Shown here: positions 51,895 to 62,116 of the stretch, one piece after another | Layout of the letters: each line of letters begins with the position of its first letter | Numbering within the stretch: the first letter of the stretch is position 1 | DNA from: Scilla litardierei | Lineage: Eukaryota; Streptophyta; Magnoliopsida; Asparagales; Asparagaceae | Length of the DNA stretch: 64,000 nucleotides | Assembly: GCA_030789695.1 (NCBI GenBank) | Contig: CM061140.1 | Span: forward strand, 172,694,319 to 172,758,318 | Reading direction: 5' to 3' | Notes under the pieces: model-generated | Seen by the model: the letters and a program-made list of their open reading frames with translations, nothing else | The model's database searches: none | What the model was told of the DNA's origin: nothing | Translations under genes and position numbers: made by a program

Positions 51895-53533
51895 TCACTC
51901 GATGACACGCGTAACCGTCTGGACCGCGTTCACCCTTTTTCCTTTGTCCTGCTGCTGAGACGTTCCTTCTCCCGAGGCGGGGTCGTTGGCGGGGTTCTTC
52001 AGGTGCCCACGGCTCACAAGCTTCTGGATATCTTTCTTCAGGTGCCAACAGTCGTCGGTATCGTGGCCGTTGTCTTTGTGGTACTTGCAGTACTTCTCTT
52101 CATCCCTCCCGCCTCTCCTCGTCCTTCGGGGAGGTCGGCTCACATGTCCATCCTTCTGGGCTTGCGCTAGGATCACGTCCGGGGCGGTGGTCACCGAGGA
52201 GTGTCGGGGCTCCTCCCTCCGTGGTCTTCCTCTGGTCCTCTTCTCTTGTCGATGCTCCTCCGTGCCGCGACGCTCGTTCTCATCGCGCTTGGTCCCGCGT
52301 CTGGTCTTGCCCTCGTTCACGGCCAGGGCCTCTTCGTCAGCATGAAGCGTTCGGCTCGGGCCATAATTCCGGCGAGGTCCTTCGGAGGGTCGCTGTGTAG
52401 CGATTTCTTCAAGCCCCTATGTCGTAGGCCCTTTTTCAGGGCCGCTTTCACAACCAGTTCGGGGCAGCTATCCACGCTCAATCGCTCCACGTTGAAGCGA
52501 CGCATGAAGTGTCTCAGAGATTCGGCCGGTCCCTGTATCACATTGAACAAGTGTTTCGAATCAGGTTTTACCTGCCGCTCGGCCATGAATTGCTTGCAGA
52601 ACAACTGGGTGAGCTCCTCGAAGCTGTCTATCGACCGACCGGGCAGGCTGAGGTACCAGGTCCGGGCGGCCCCCCGTAGGGTGGAGTAGAAGCCCCTGCA
52701 GAGCAGGGTGTCATCGGCCCCCTGGAACGCCATGACCCCCTCGTAATCCATCACATGGTCCGCGGGGTCGCTAACGCCGTTGTATTTCTCCAGCGTCGGT
52801 ACCTTGAAGTTAGCGGGTATCCGCGCCTCGGTTATCCTCCGAGTCAGGGGGCATCGTTCTCCGCTGATGCACCCGGGTCTCTCCCCTTCGCCCGCCTCCT
52901 TGCCGTTCGGCTGCAACGAGGGGGCCGACGGAAGCTTGACCTCCTCTTGGGTCCTTGCCAGCTTGGGTGCCGGGCTCGATCGGCGCGAACGTTCTTTCCG
53001 GCTCTTCTTTGCTCGTTGGCCGCCTCCGCTCTGGGAAGACCGGACGCTCGCTGATCGGTGATCATCCTTCCTACGTTTGTGCGATCCCGGACATGCGGGG
53101 GAAGCCGTCCTTGAGATGTCGCCCGTCCGCTCCGAGTCCCCCCATTTCCCTCTCTGAATGAGGTGGGAGTGGGAGATCGCTCCGGGGAAAAACCGGGCTT
53201 GGTGAACCTCCTTTCCGTGTTCTGCACTCCTTTTCCGTGGTCTGCAACCACTGCGGAACGAAGAGGTCGGCGATCCTCTTCCTGGCGGGAGGCCCGTCTC
53301 TCCCCACCCTCAGGGGTGGGGGTGCTGCTAACGAGCTGCTGAATCGTCGCGACTAAAGTTTGGATGTTGGCGTTGGTCTCCTGCGCGTAGGCTCGGAGTT
53401 GCCCCTGCGTGGCCAGCTGGGCGTTGTCGGCCTCCCCGGCAGCGCAGCCGTTCGGGGTCTCGACGTGGGCGTGGTACACGCCCTCCTCCGGGATGGGCGG
53501 CATGCGTCCTAGGCCATTGCTGATGGGTTCCAT
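51895..53533 (-). pseudogene. Tat-type gag of the TR-GAG element
   Basis: From 53533 the frame encodes a Gln/Arg-rich N-terminal region (229 codons). After a frame change, 52916-52317 encodes the gag core (PANFKVPTLEKYNGVSDPAD; LLCRGFYSTLRGAARTWY; SIDSFEELTQLFCKQF). After another shift, 52320-51895 encodes a basic linker and the knuckle KYCKYHKDNGHDTDDCWHL, the form seen in Tat-lineage gag. The frames touch or overlap by a few bases at 52844-52916 and 52317-52320, so single indels or programmed shifts could separate them. The final frame ends in a stop at 51895, with nothing of pol after it. The protein would form capsids. I call it a pseudogene because of the shifts, but each piece is long and clean. 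Confidence 0.85.
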
Positions 53534-53559
53534 CTTGGTGGTTTTTCGTGGGAGTTAGT

Positions 53560-53582
53560 TCGTTCCCACAGAGGGCGCCAGA
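53560..53582 (-). other. Primer binding site of the TR-GAG element
   Basis: The minus strand reads TGGCGCCCTCTGTGGGAACG just inside the 5' LTR. Confidence 0.8.
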
Positions 53583-54483
53583 TGTTTATGGATGTTTTCT
53601 CACCACAGTTCGTTGACCGTCGGCTGTGTGGTCAACGTGGTCAAGGGGCCGACTTGGGGGTCCCTTGGGATCGCCGAGCCCGTTTGTTCTCGGCGTGGGA
53701 GAGCTGAGGAGAGGCCTCGGCTCGGTAGGTCGCGCTCGGCCTCGGCTGGGTAGCGCTCGGCCTCGGTCGGATCTGCGTCGAGGGGTAGCCTCGGCGCCTT
53801 GCAAGTGGGATGATGCCTGAGCAGCAGTCCACCTGACGACTGCGATGTGGGTAACCGACCGACGCTGAGGGGCGACCTTGGCGCCTCGGATATCTTCTAC
53901 CTGGACAGATGAGAAAACTCGTCAGGGAGGCCAGACCTAGGTTCCGGCCAAATCCCCTCCGATGCCTAAGTCAGATCAAGGTCTGAAAGGATACTCGGCA
54001 GGGGAGATCCGGCTTGTTAGGAAGCCGGAACGTTAACCCAGGCGGCGCGAGTTTGGGGGGAGGGAGGAAATGGAGTGGCGAAAGCCTAGGTCGTTGATGG
54101 AGTAACTCTCTATGTTGATTACCTGAGTCGCGATCCTCTTCTCCTTCGTCCTGGCCTTCCCCTTATAGGGTCTTTCGTGATTGCCCCACGTCCTTGCCTC
54201 CTCTCACGTCCCCACAATCCGCCTCCGCCTCCCCCCACTCGCGCGTAGTGGAGGGGTGTCCCATTAACGGGTCCGTTAATGGCCATCATGGGTTCGCGGA
54301 TTCAGAGGGACGGTTAATCCGGCCGAATGGGGGCCAGTCGGGTGCCCCCGAGGGCAGAGTGGCTGGGCCTTCAGCCCCGTCCGTGGGCCCCCTTCGGGCG
54401 GGCCCGTCTTCTCTAGTGGGCTTCTCCTTTGAGGTCGGGCCATGGACCGTTGTAATTCGGACTGGCCCATATTAGTCGTAACA
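53583..54483 (-). repeat. 5' LTR of the TR-GAG element, uninterrupted (901 bp)
   Basis: On the minus strand it starts TGTTACGACTAATATGGGCC and ends CATAAACA. It serves as the empty-site reference for the solo LTR insertion in the other copy. Confidence 0.92.
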
Positions 54484-55056
54484 ATATCAACCCCCAAACG
54501 CTTTGTATGTGCATTTGCACTTGTAAGTTGTGTGGCTCTCAAGTAGTTGTAGCTGCAAGTAAAAAATTGAAGAGTTAAAAGTGGTAGCGTGTCTGCGAGT
54601 TCTAGATTCAAGTCTCTGCTAAATATTTAAACAGAGTTTGAATCACATATTTTGTGACGATTGGTTACAAAAATTACCAGGACAATTATTTATAGAATTT
54701 AGTAAAAGTAGCTTGTACTTTGAAAATTTTGGAAAGGTTTGAATTTTCAAAGTTAAGGAGAGTTTTGATAGATTTATTAGGATATTATTATTAATTTCGT
54801 GGATAGCGGGTAATTTATAGTAGTTTTTGTAAATCATGCCGATTTATAAAGATCCAAATGGTCGCATTGTCAACCGGGTTTATTTCATTTTATTTAGTTA
54901 AACAACCAACTCAATCATCTCTGTGTCGTTACAGATGATTGAAGAAGTACACAATTTACCCATGACATACCATAAAAAGTGAACTAGAGAGATGGAATGA
55001 GGGAGACTTTAAAAAATAAAACAGATGCGGCCGTTGAGGGGTGGAGGAAGGAAGAG

Positions 55057-55058
<2 letters not shown>

Positions 55059-55107
<49 letters not shown>
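55059..55107 (+). repeat. Homopolymer run of 49 G
   Basis: Forty-nine consecutive G, then CT, then seven more G. Long poly-G is rare and prone to sequencing or assembly error; the length is unlikely to be exact. Confidence 0.9.
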
Positions 55108-55278
55108 CTGGGGGGGGTGGCAGAAGTGAGGTTGATGGTAAAAGAGGAAAATACTTGAATGACACACGTGAAAATTTTTTTAATGGTAAACTTGTAAATA
55201 ATTGGTCTGGGCGTCCAAACACGAAGAAGCCAGTTATGAATCAAAACCCTAAAAGCTGGAAAATAAGGAAAATTATAA

Positions 55279-55350
55279 TGGATAGTGAGATTCGAACCCG
55301 AATCTCTACCGAGACAGCCGGATGATTCAACAAATTGGATGAGCACCAGA
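55279..55350 (-). repeat. tRNA-derived SINE-like fragment
   Basis: On the minus strand GGGTTCGAATCTCACTATCC provides a Pol III B-box-like element and a T-arm-like end, preceded by TCGGTAGAGATTC. An A box and a poly-A/T tail were not clearly placed. Confidence 0.35.
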
Positions 55351-55812
55351 GCACGACTCTTGCCTCTTTCAGCAAGCAACATCTTAATTTACGAGTCATG
55401 TGACGTCCCCCTTCGTGATACCTACCACCAGTCATTTATCCCTCCATCAGACGATGAGCATTGAATTCAAGACAAAGAGTGAAGTCTTGGTCATCTCACC
55501 TATCCGCTTTGGGTTCAACTAAGAGCAGTTGCTAGATGAGGATAGACTTGAAGTCAACCTGAAGTCAGCCACGCCAAATATCTTGTACGCGCTTCCATTA
55601 GATTTTAATAATTTCAGCCTATCAAAATAATATTGTTATTCACAGAATAACGACTTCAACAACTATATAATATTGATGTGAACTAACTCTATAGTACCCT
55701 AAACAATAATCATAAAGCAGTCCTAGACAATTTCCTCTTTTTTTTTTTAAATTTTGTTTTAAATCATTCTACCCACGTATGTGCAAATTGAGCAGACAAA
55801 TCGAGGACGCGG

Positions 55813-56808
55813 TCAGAAGTTGAGCAAGTTAGCGAAGGGGGACCATTGCCCCATCATCCAGGGGCTCCTCAGCTGCGCCCACAGCGGGTCGACCTGCGTC
55901 CACTGATCGGCCCCGTACGCTGGAACCTGCAGCTCCGTCAGATTCGCCGACCGACCGGCCTTCGACGACGACGACGACGCCATCTCAACCTCTTGGACAT
56001 TCCTGCTCACTTCCTCCGCCGTTTCTTTGAATGTACTCGATTCCCGCAGGCTGCAATCAACATCGAGATCGAGATCCGACGACGAGACGGTGTCCCCAAC
56101 GGACGCAGTGCTGGGTCCTGGCATGGCCGCTCGCTGCTCTAGCTCCTTCAGCGACGTCGCCTTCCTGTATACTTTGCATAAAACTATGTCCTCCTGCGTG
56201 CGTATCAATTATTTGACACTGCTTTTAGCAAATATAATTAATGTCAGAATTAGGCCAAGCTAAAGATCATATTTGCACTAGTACCATTGGGGCGGGGACC
56301 GAAGAGGAGCTCTCGGGCAAGCGGTACTCGTTCATGACCCAGTCAGTCTTGTTCCCGCGAGGCGCACGGCCCATGTAGAACACCAGCGTCTTCTTGAGCC
56401 CGATGACACGCTTCGGGTCGGCCGCACTGCGGATTGGCCGGTCGGACCCGGTTGCCTTCCAGAACCCTCGCTCCGTCGTCCGGTTCGGCCGCCCGCCGCT
56501 CGACCGCCTCCGGTCCCTCGGCACGAAGAAGTACCACTCTCTTTCCCCAATCTTCGCCAGCCCTAAAAACGTAATTAAAAATCTCTGTCATTAATTGCAT
56601 CAAAACTCTCAAACCATAGCAAATGCTAAGGTAAGTAGATACCTGGGAGCTCCCAGGGATCGTGGAGGTAGAGGTTAATAGTGCCGATGACGTTGAAATT
56701 GAGCTTTTGGCCGAGGACCATCCGCCGGAGATAGAAGCCGAGCAGCTCCTCTTCGGTCGGATGAAACCTGAAGCCGGGGAGGTCCAGCTCGGATCCGCTT
56801 CCGTCCAT
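55813..56808 (-). CDS. NAC domain transcription factor (ANAC094/NAC22-like group)
   Basis: Exons on the minus strand are 56808-56643, 56562-56285 and 56193-55813, joined by GT-AG introns to 825 nt (274 residues). The NAC domain spans about residues 9-155. It has all five subdomains: A ([18 protein letters not shown]), B/C ([17 protein letters not shown] and [14 protein letters not shown]), D ([16 protein letters not shown]) and E ([12 protein letters not shown] then [11 protein letters not shown]). The C-terminus is Ser-rich and ends in [10 protein letters not shown], like a motif of the ANAC094-related group. It should bind DNA in the nucleus as a dimer and regulate transcription; targets cannot be inferred. 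The start is the ATG at 56808; the frame continues upstream only through TTG codons. The two introns are short (80 and 91 nt). This is the only complete host gene in the window. Confidence 0.93.
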
Positions 56809-56873
56809 TTTGCCTCTCTGCAACAACTTTGTTTTCCTGGGCTTCTTATTGAGAAGAGAAGGGATTAATTAAG

Positions 56874-56882
56874 ATATATATA
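56874..56882 (-). promoter_or_regulatory. TATA box candidate of the NAC gene
   Basis: TATATATAT on the minus strand lies about 66 bp upstream of the NAC start codon, giving a short leader. Confidence 0.5.
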
Positions 56883-56884
56883 CA

Positions 56885-57258
56885 AGGTTCGTGGAATTAA
56901 GCAGGCCCACACGGTGGGAGGAAAAAAGAGATGCATGGACCGAGTCTTTGGAAAGAATTGTGCGGGTTCCCTCGGCTTAAAAGCTTTTGTCCCTTAAACC
57001 CTCACAAACTGACTTTCAATTAACTAATTACGTTGTTTAACTAAGAGTATAATGACTGGTTATCTGTCGTATTAGTCATTTGCCTAACTTAGTCGAATGT
57101 GGTATGTAATTAGGAGTCCAAGCGGATATGCTGCAATAGATTTTGTGAAATTCGCTCATTGTGGGAACCATCTTAAGGGATAATTAATGGGCAGATTAAT
57201 CGTAGTTTCTTGACTAATTGTTGTATTATTTTGGGATTAGTGAAACCGGCTAGCTTCA
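56885..57258. other. Non-coding interval upstream of NAC
   Basis: Ordinary AT-rich promoter-side sequence with no recognised repeat. Confidence 0.5.
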
Positions 57259-57558
57259 TCGAAGTTCAAGGTGGCCAAACGGTCCGCCCGGCCCGGCTCG
57301 GTCAACGCAGGCTGGGCCATTGACCAAGCCCCGCCCGCAGGCCCGGGCCTCTCCGCGCGGGCCACCCCCAACAGCCAAAAATATGGCTGTTGGGGTTTTT
57401 TTGGTCTTTTTGACCAAAATACCCACCCCAAACAGCTATAAAAAGCTAAATTGGAGGGGTATTTTGGTCAATTTCGGCCAAAAGACAAAAAAAGCCCCAA
57501 CAACCATAAAACGGTCATATTGGAGGGTTATTTTGGTTTTTTTGGCCTTAAAAAATCC

Positions 57559-57566
57559 TATAAATA
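57559..57566 (+). promoter_or_regulatory. TATA box candidate of the hAT transposase gene
   Basis: TATAAATA lies about 250 bp upstream of the transposase ATG at 57812 and downstream of the repetitive subterminal region. Confidence 0.55.
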
Positions 57567-57811
57567 CCCCACCAATTTATACTATTTCCTTCACAATTCT
57601 AAAAATCTCTACTCTCAAATTCTTCTCTAATCTCAAGCTATTGCTCTCATCTCACGGCGCTCTCATGATACGGCTGCTACATCTCCGCATCCACATCTCA
57701 ACTTTCAAGCTCCGGCTCCTACATCCGACTCAGGGATCCGATCAGCTGCTAGACTGCTACCTTACTGCGGCTATACCTGCAATCATGTTTCTTTAATTAT
57801 TGAATTAGTAT

Positions 57812-58863
57812 AATGATAGGATCAAACAACCCACGTAGATCTGTTAACGTTAATTTTAACACTGAAGAATATGGTTTTTTTTTCAAAATTTGCTGAACAA
57901 CCCTATTGAAACATTGGACTTTCCGAAAATGACACCAATTGAACAACAAGAATGAAACGATAGTAATAGCCCCATAGTGGATACACCAGAGTTTTCTTCT
58001 GCGGCACACACTTCAACCCCTTCTACTACTGCTTGCCCCACTGCTTCACAAGCAACCTAAACCAGAAAACAGAAATCTGCTGTTTGGGATAGCTATACAC
58101 TAGAAACATTGCCTGGAAAAAGACTTAGGGCTGTTTGCAAAAACTGTAGATCGGATTTCAATTGCACAGCCAAAGATGGCACAACACATCTGAAAAGACA
58201 CACAGAAGCGCACAAAAAAGAGGCTAGACAGACAACTTTAAACTTAACATCTAATTTTAGCTCTCGGTCTACTTTTTTGTATTCTTCTGACACAATGCGA
58301 AAGGAGATGGCTAGACTAGTTCTATGCCAAGAATTACCTTTTAGTTATGGGGAAAACCCCTTATTAGAATATTTTAACCAATTAGCACTGAAACCCGCAT
58401 TTAAAAGAGTGCCTAGAAACACTCTTAGAAGAGATGTTAGGCAGCTTTTCAAGCTGGTAAAGCTAAAATAATTCAAACATTTGCGGACTTGACATCTAGG
58501 ATAGCTTTAACGTCCGACATATGGACAACGAAACGGGGGTTTTCCTACTTATGTGTTACGTCACATTATGTAGACAACGACTATCTTATTCGTAAGATGG
58601 ATATCGGTTTTAAATTGTTAGAACATGCTCATACCAGTGTTGTTATTGCTAATGTGATTATGTCTGTTATTCGTGATTATGATATTTCTGAAAATATCAT
58701 TACATTTACACTTGATAATGCATCTAATAATACAAGTGCAATATCATTTTTAAGAAGACACCTGAACCCTGATCTTGAAGGTCTTTTATTTTATCACCGA
58801 TGTGCTTGTCACATCTTGAACTTGGTAGACAGGATGTGCTTAAATTTGTTACTGATTGGTTAG
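57812..58863 (+). pseudogene. hAT transposase, N-terminal half, frameshifted
   Basis: The reading starts at ATG 57812, with a frame change and stops before 58075. It then gives a BED zinc finger (CKNC at about 58138, and HLKRHTEAH at about 58188), a linker, and the start of the RNase H-like core. A frameshift near 58450 moves the frame; from 58489 it continues with SDIWTT (first catalytic Asp region), LDNASNN (second Asp) and RCACHILNLV (the conserved CxxH block). The frame ends at 58863. The insertion domain's end, the catalytic Glu and the hATC dimerisation domain are absent, so the protein cannot cut DNA. It resembles the RICESLEEPER/Ac-type group. Confidence 0.85.
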
Positions 58864-58870
58864 AAAAAGG

Positions 58871-59773
58871 TAGGAACCTTATGTTATACATACAGTCTTA
58901 CCAATAAGAGAAATTTATACAGAGAAGTATGTAGAAATAGTCAACTTCCTTGCAGGAAGTTTACATTTAGTGTTCCACATAGGTAGAACTCAACGTATCT
59001 TATGATGCGTTGCTTGCTTAAAAACAAGATGCAGCTTAGTTATTTTGTTAGTATACACATTCTGTATGACGCGGATTACAACATTAATAAGTTAGAGTGG
59101 AAAATAATTGAGCAGGTTTGAAATTCAAGCCGCACATTTCAAGCTATTTCCATCTGAACAAACAAAAAATTATACTTTTCTCAAACTTTGATTTCCATCA
59201 AGGTTCCAAAAACTCATTTCGAACCGACCAAACATGTACTGCATGCAAGAAGCTACAGCTAACTTATGATTATTTCTTTGTTAAATTTTTTTTTGGGAAA
59301 AAAATACATAGACTCATATTTATGCCCTACAAATAGAGCCAACATTGTCTTTTTTTTTCCTTCTTGACTGTGATTATGAATGAGTAGAAGTAGACCAAGA
59401 ACAAGAACAAGAACCCACATGTTTGCTGAGACCAAGTCCGACCGGCAGAACCGTTAAAGTGAAATGGTTCGGTCAAGAAATCCGAACCGCTTTCAGACCT
59501 CGACATCGAATTCCAAGCTACAGTATCAACTTTCAACTCTCAGCACAGCTAACGACCATTAGAACATTAGCTTAATGTATGAATAAGGGTTTGGATAACC
59601 TTACATAATTCACGTATTATTCGCATATTCGATGAAGCTAACGACCATCTTGTCATGTTTCGTAATAGTCTCATCCAAATTCTCCGTGATGGTCTAGTCC
59701 GGATCCAAATCAATATGAATTATGGTATCATGTCACGATTCATACGTGGACCGGAATTAATAAGAATCATGAT
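58871..59773. other. Non-coding interval
   Basis: AT-rich with T and A runs near 59285-59310 and 59345-59360. A minus-strand 69-codon frame at 59536-59327 has no recognisable features. Confidence 0.45.
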
Positions 59774-60845
59774 ATCTGTAGATACTACTTCCGTCGTGGG
59801 CCAGTCAGTAATGGGGGTTAGCCGAACCTGACAAATGGGACCCGCTGCAAGCTACCATCGCCATCCGAGACCTCCTGACTTCAACTTAGGAGGCCAACCT
59901 GACTTGGCGCAGCTCTTCAGGACCGACATCCCCCCAGGTCAGTTCCTCCATCTCTCCCACGACAACCTCGCTACCTGAGGTCGGCTCACTTGGCAGTGCA
60001 ATTATGTCAGGTCAGCCTCCGCGAGACCAACTCAGACCTTTACAGGAACGACCACGCTACCCGAGGTCGGTCTGTCGCCGGCAGACCACCACAACCTCGT
60101 TATCCGATGTCGACATACCCTTATAAGGATGACCTCGCTGCTCGTGGTAGGCATCTTCAGCCTGATGGCTCGAGCACTCGCCCGCTTAGCAATCACGTCC
60201 TCTCTGTTGAGTATTGAACATCTCTAATGAATGCTATTGGCAGGATCCCAACACTCTCAAGGTCCTTGTCAGCATTTAATACTAGCATCAAATGCCCTCT
60301 CGATGCACGCCCAACGAATGGCTTTATCGGCAGGTGTGTCGAACAGACAGCTTTGTTAGGGGCGCATTGATGACATGCAACCTAGCTTTATCTAAGGGCG
60401 CATGTCCGGCTTTATCAGAAGAGCATTTATGGCAGGCGGTCGAGTCTTTCTGCTCTTTTAATATTTTTCATATGAAGATCTCGATCTCACATTCCAACGA
60501 CTATTTATTTGTATTTTGCTGAGATCTGTGCTTATTACTATGTATTTTTGAATGCAGAATATTATTTAAAGGGAGAAATACGGCCCAAAATACAGAAATA
60601 CGGAAGGAAATACGCGCCCCCGCATCAGACGCTGCCACGTGGCAGTCATCCGATCGTTCCCGCTCAATCCAACGCGCCAACGGAAGCGGCGACGCGGCGA
60701 CATCTCCACCGTTGGATCAAAATCCAACGGCCAGTAACGACGAATCCGGCTGACAGCTGACAAGTTGGTTACAAAGAGAGTGGGGAGCCATCTGATGTGG
60801 CTGAACCTCCCCCGAGCTCTATATAAGCGGTAAGACTCCTCCTCC

Positions 60846-60853
60846 GCCAGGTA
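60846..60853. other. 8-bp target duplication GCCAGGTA (left copy)
   Basis: Identical to 61796-61803; an 8-bp duplication is the hAT signature. Confidence 0.85.
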
Positions 60854-60934
60854 CAGGGGCGTAACTAGAGTAGGAGTGCCCTGGGCAGCTGCCCAGGGCA
60901 AGAATAAATAAAATCTTTGTAGATTTTACATTTG

Positions 60935-61011
60935 GATGGCATACTTGCTTAGTTGGTTTAAGCGTTGTTCCTTCTTTCGGTTTGGAAGTCACAGGATCAA
61001 GTCCTGCCATT
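60935..61011 (+). other. tRNA-like sequence inside the MITE
   Basis: GATGGCA and TGCCATT can pair as an acceptor stem. GCTTAGTTGGTTTAAGC can form a D-arm and fits a Pol III A box. ACAGGATCAAGTCCTG fits a T-arm and B box. The anticodon stem does not pair well, so it is not a normal tRNA gene. It may be a SINE head or a captured tRNA pseudogene. Confidence 0.45.
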
Positions 61012-61039
61012 GTCCATCATTTAATTTCCCTTTAAATTT

Positions 61040-61610
61040 AATTGTTTTTTTAAATTTGACTTGCAGTCACAAAATTCAGATTTAAGTTTTGCTTAAAGAA
61101 TCTTTTGTATAAACTGCTTTATAAAACATTTCAAGTTGGTTAAGCAATTTTCCAAGCAGGGAGTGATATTACCATTGGTTAATAGTATAAATCTATAACT
61201 TTTTCAATTTCATTTCTTAATATTGCAATGGGTTAATATTATCATTTTTAGTGTGGCTTCATGAGTTTACTAATTATTTCTCTAAAAAAATTCAAAGCAA
61301 TATCCAAAATAAGTATGATAATTTAATTGATTTTTAATTTTTTCTTTAGTCATAAAATTCTATATTAAGGTTTGCTTCAAGAACCTCTTGTGTAAACTCC
61401 TTTACAAAACATTCCAACTGGTTAAGCAATTTTTCGAGCAGGACATAATATTATCATTGGTTAATAGTATTAATTTTTTAATTTTTAATTTTAATTTCTT
61501 AATATTGCTATTGGTTAGTATTATCTTGATTAGTGTGGCTCACGACTATGCTACTTATTTCCCTAGAAAATTTCCAAAGCAATCTCCAAAATAAGTATGA
61601 ATATTATTTT
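61040..61610 (+). repeat. Internal direct duplication of about 280 bp in the MITE
   Basis: The two halves share ordered blocks (GGTTAAGCAATTTT, ATTGGTTAATAGTAT, TCCAAAATAAGTATGA) at about 80% identity by eye. Confidence 0.75.
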
Positions 61611-62116
61611 TGATTTGTTACATAGTTATCTAAAACACATGTTTAGATTGAATAAACTTCCAACATTACTTAAATTGCAACATGATGATCTTTGTTTGAG
61701 ATGAAGCATGTAAAGTCGGTACTATTTTTAAATATTATTCTTTGTATCATCTTTAGTTTCGCCCAGGACAAAAAAAATTCCTGGTTACGCCACTGGCCAG
61801 GTACATTCTACTCAGGACTTAACACGCTCAATTCTCCAACTAAACCCTATCACTTTTCATCCCTTAACGACGACTACCTCTAACCGGCACCCATCCTTCT
61901 TCCGTTCGAATCTAACTTAAGCATCAGAGTCTGATCGGGGGACCAACCCCTTCCGGGGAGGCTGCATGACGAATTTTCGATCTGTTTTAGACATTTGCGA
62001 AGGACGTCTCCCCCTCTCAGCCCGACAAAACCATCATGTCCATGCTCTCGGTTGGGGGCTTGCTCGTCCCCAAGGCCTGATCGGGGACCCGCGAGAATCC
62101 CTGCATCAACAATCTG

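Larger units (their letters stand above)
39935..54483 (-). mobile_element. TR-GAG type gypsy element (Tat-like) with antisense ORF and hairpin array
   Basis: On the minus strand the order is 5' LTR (53583-54483), primer site (TGGCGCCCTCTGTGGGAACG), gag with zinc knuckle, a 95-bp tandem array, an ORF on the opposite strand, and the 3' LTR (39935-47372). No protease, RT, RNase H or integrase is present, so it is non-autonomous. The 3' LTR is split by nested solo LTRs; without them it measures 900 bp against 901 bp for the intact LTR. The two LTRs look about 95% identical, so insertion was fairly recent. Antisense ORFs and 3' tandem repeats are known in Tat-lineage elements; their combination in a pol-less element is the notable point. 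Confidence 0.85.
54489..55812. other. Intergenic interval between TR-GAG and NAC
   Basis: No gene was found. It contains a 49-base G run (55059-55107) and a tRNA-like/SINE-like patch on the minus strand (about 55279-55350). The rest is AT-rich. The first part should be the original downstream flank of BSK before the TR-GAG insertion. Confidence 0.6.
57267..58870 (+). mobile_element. Ac-like hAT transposon, 3' half missing
   Basis: The left terminus CAAGGTGGCCAAACGGTCC is typical of Ac-like hAT ends. It is followed by a GC-rich subterminal stretch of repeated CCCGGCC/GGCCC words, a TATA box and a transposase start. The transposase stops midway, and no inverted right end or repeat of the preceding 8 bp (TCGAAGTT) was found, so the right half is deleted. 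Confidence 0.78.
60854..61795. mobile_element. Non-autonomous hAT element (942-bp MITE)
   Basis: Imperfect terminal inverted repeats CAGGGGCGTAACTAG and CAGTGGCGTAACCAG are flanked by GCCAGGTA. A perfect-stem palindrome (CCCTGGGCAGCTGCCCAGGG) lies at about 60878-60897. The interior has a tRNA-like sequence and a direct duplication of about 280 bp (61040-61325 and 61330-61610). There is no transposase, so it depended on an hAT source elsewhere. Confidence 0.85.
59779..62111 (+). mobile_element. Probable solo LTR interrupted by a MITE
   Basis: The segment starts TAGATACTACTTCC and ends CTGCATCAACA. ATCTG occurs at 59774-59778 and again at 62112-62116, consistent with a target duplication if the first base pair TG has mutated to TA. 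A promoter-like CTATATAAGC lies at about 60820. The downstream part (GGGGACCAACCCCTTCC, GATCGGGGACCCGCG) resembles gypsy LTR ends. No primer site follows. Without the MITE it is about 1.38 kb. The left border is the weak point. Confidence 0.5.

Noticed and set aside
54956..55382. Poly-Pro and poly-Gly ORFs
   Set aside because: They arise from translating the 49-base G run.
56809..56826. An upstream start for the NAC protein at 56826
   Set aside because: The codon there is TTG, not ATG; the ATG at 56808 gives the usual short leader before the NAC domain.
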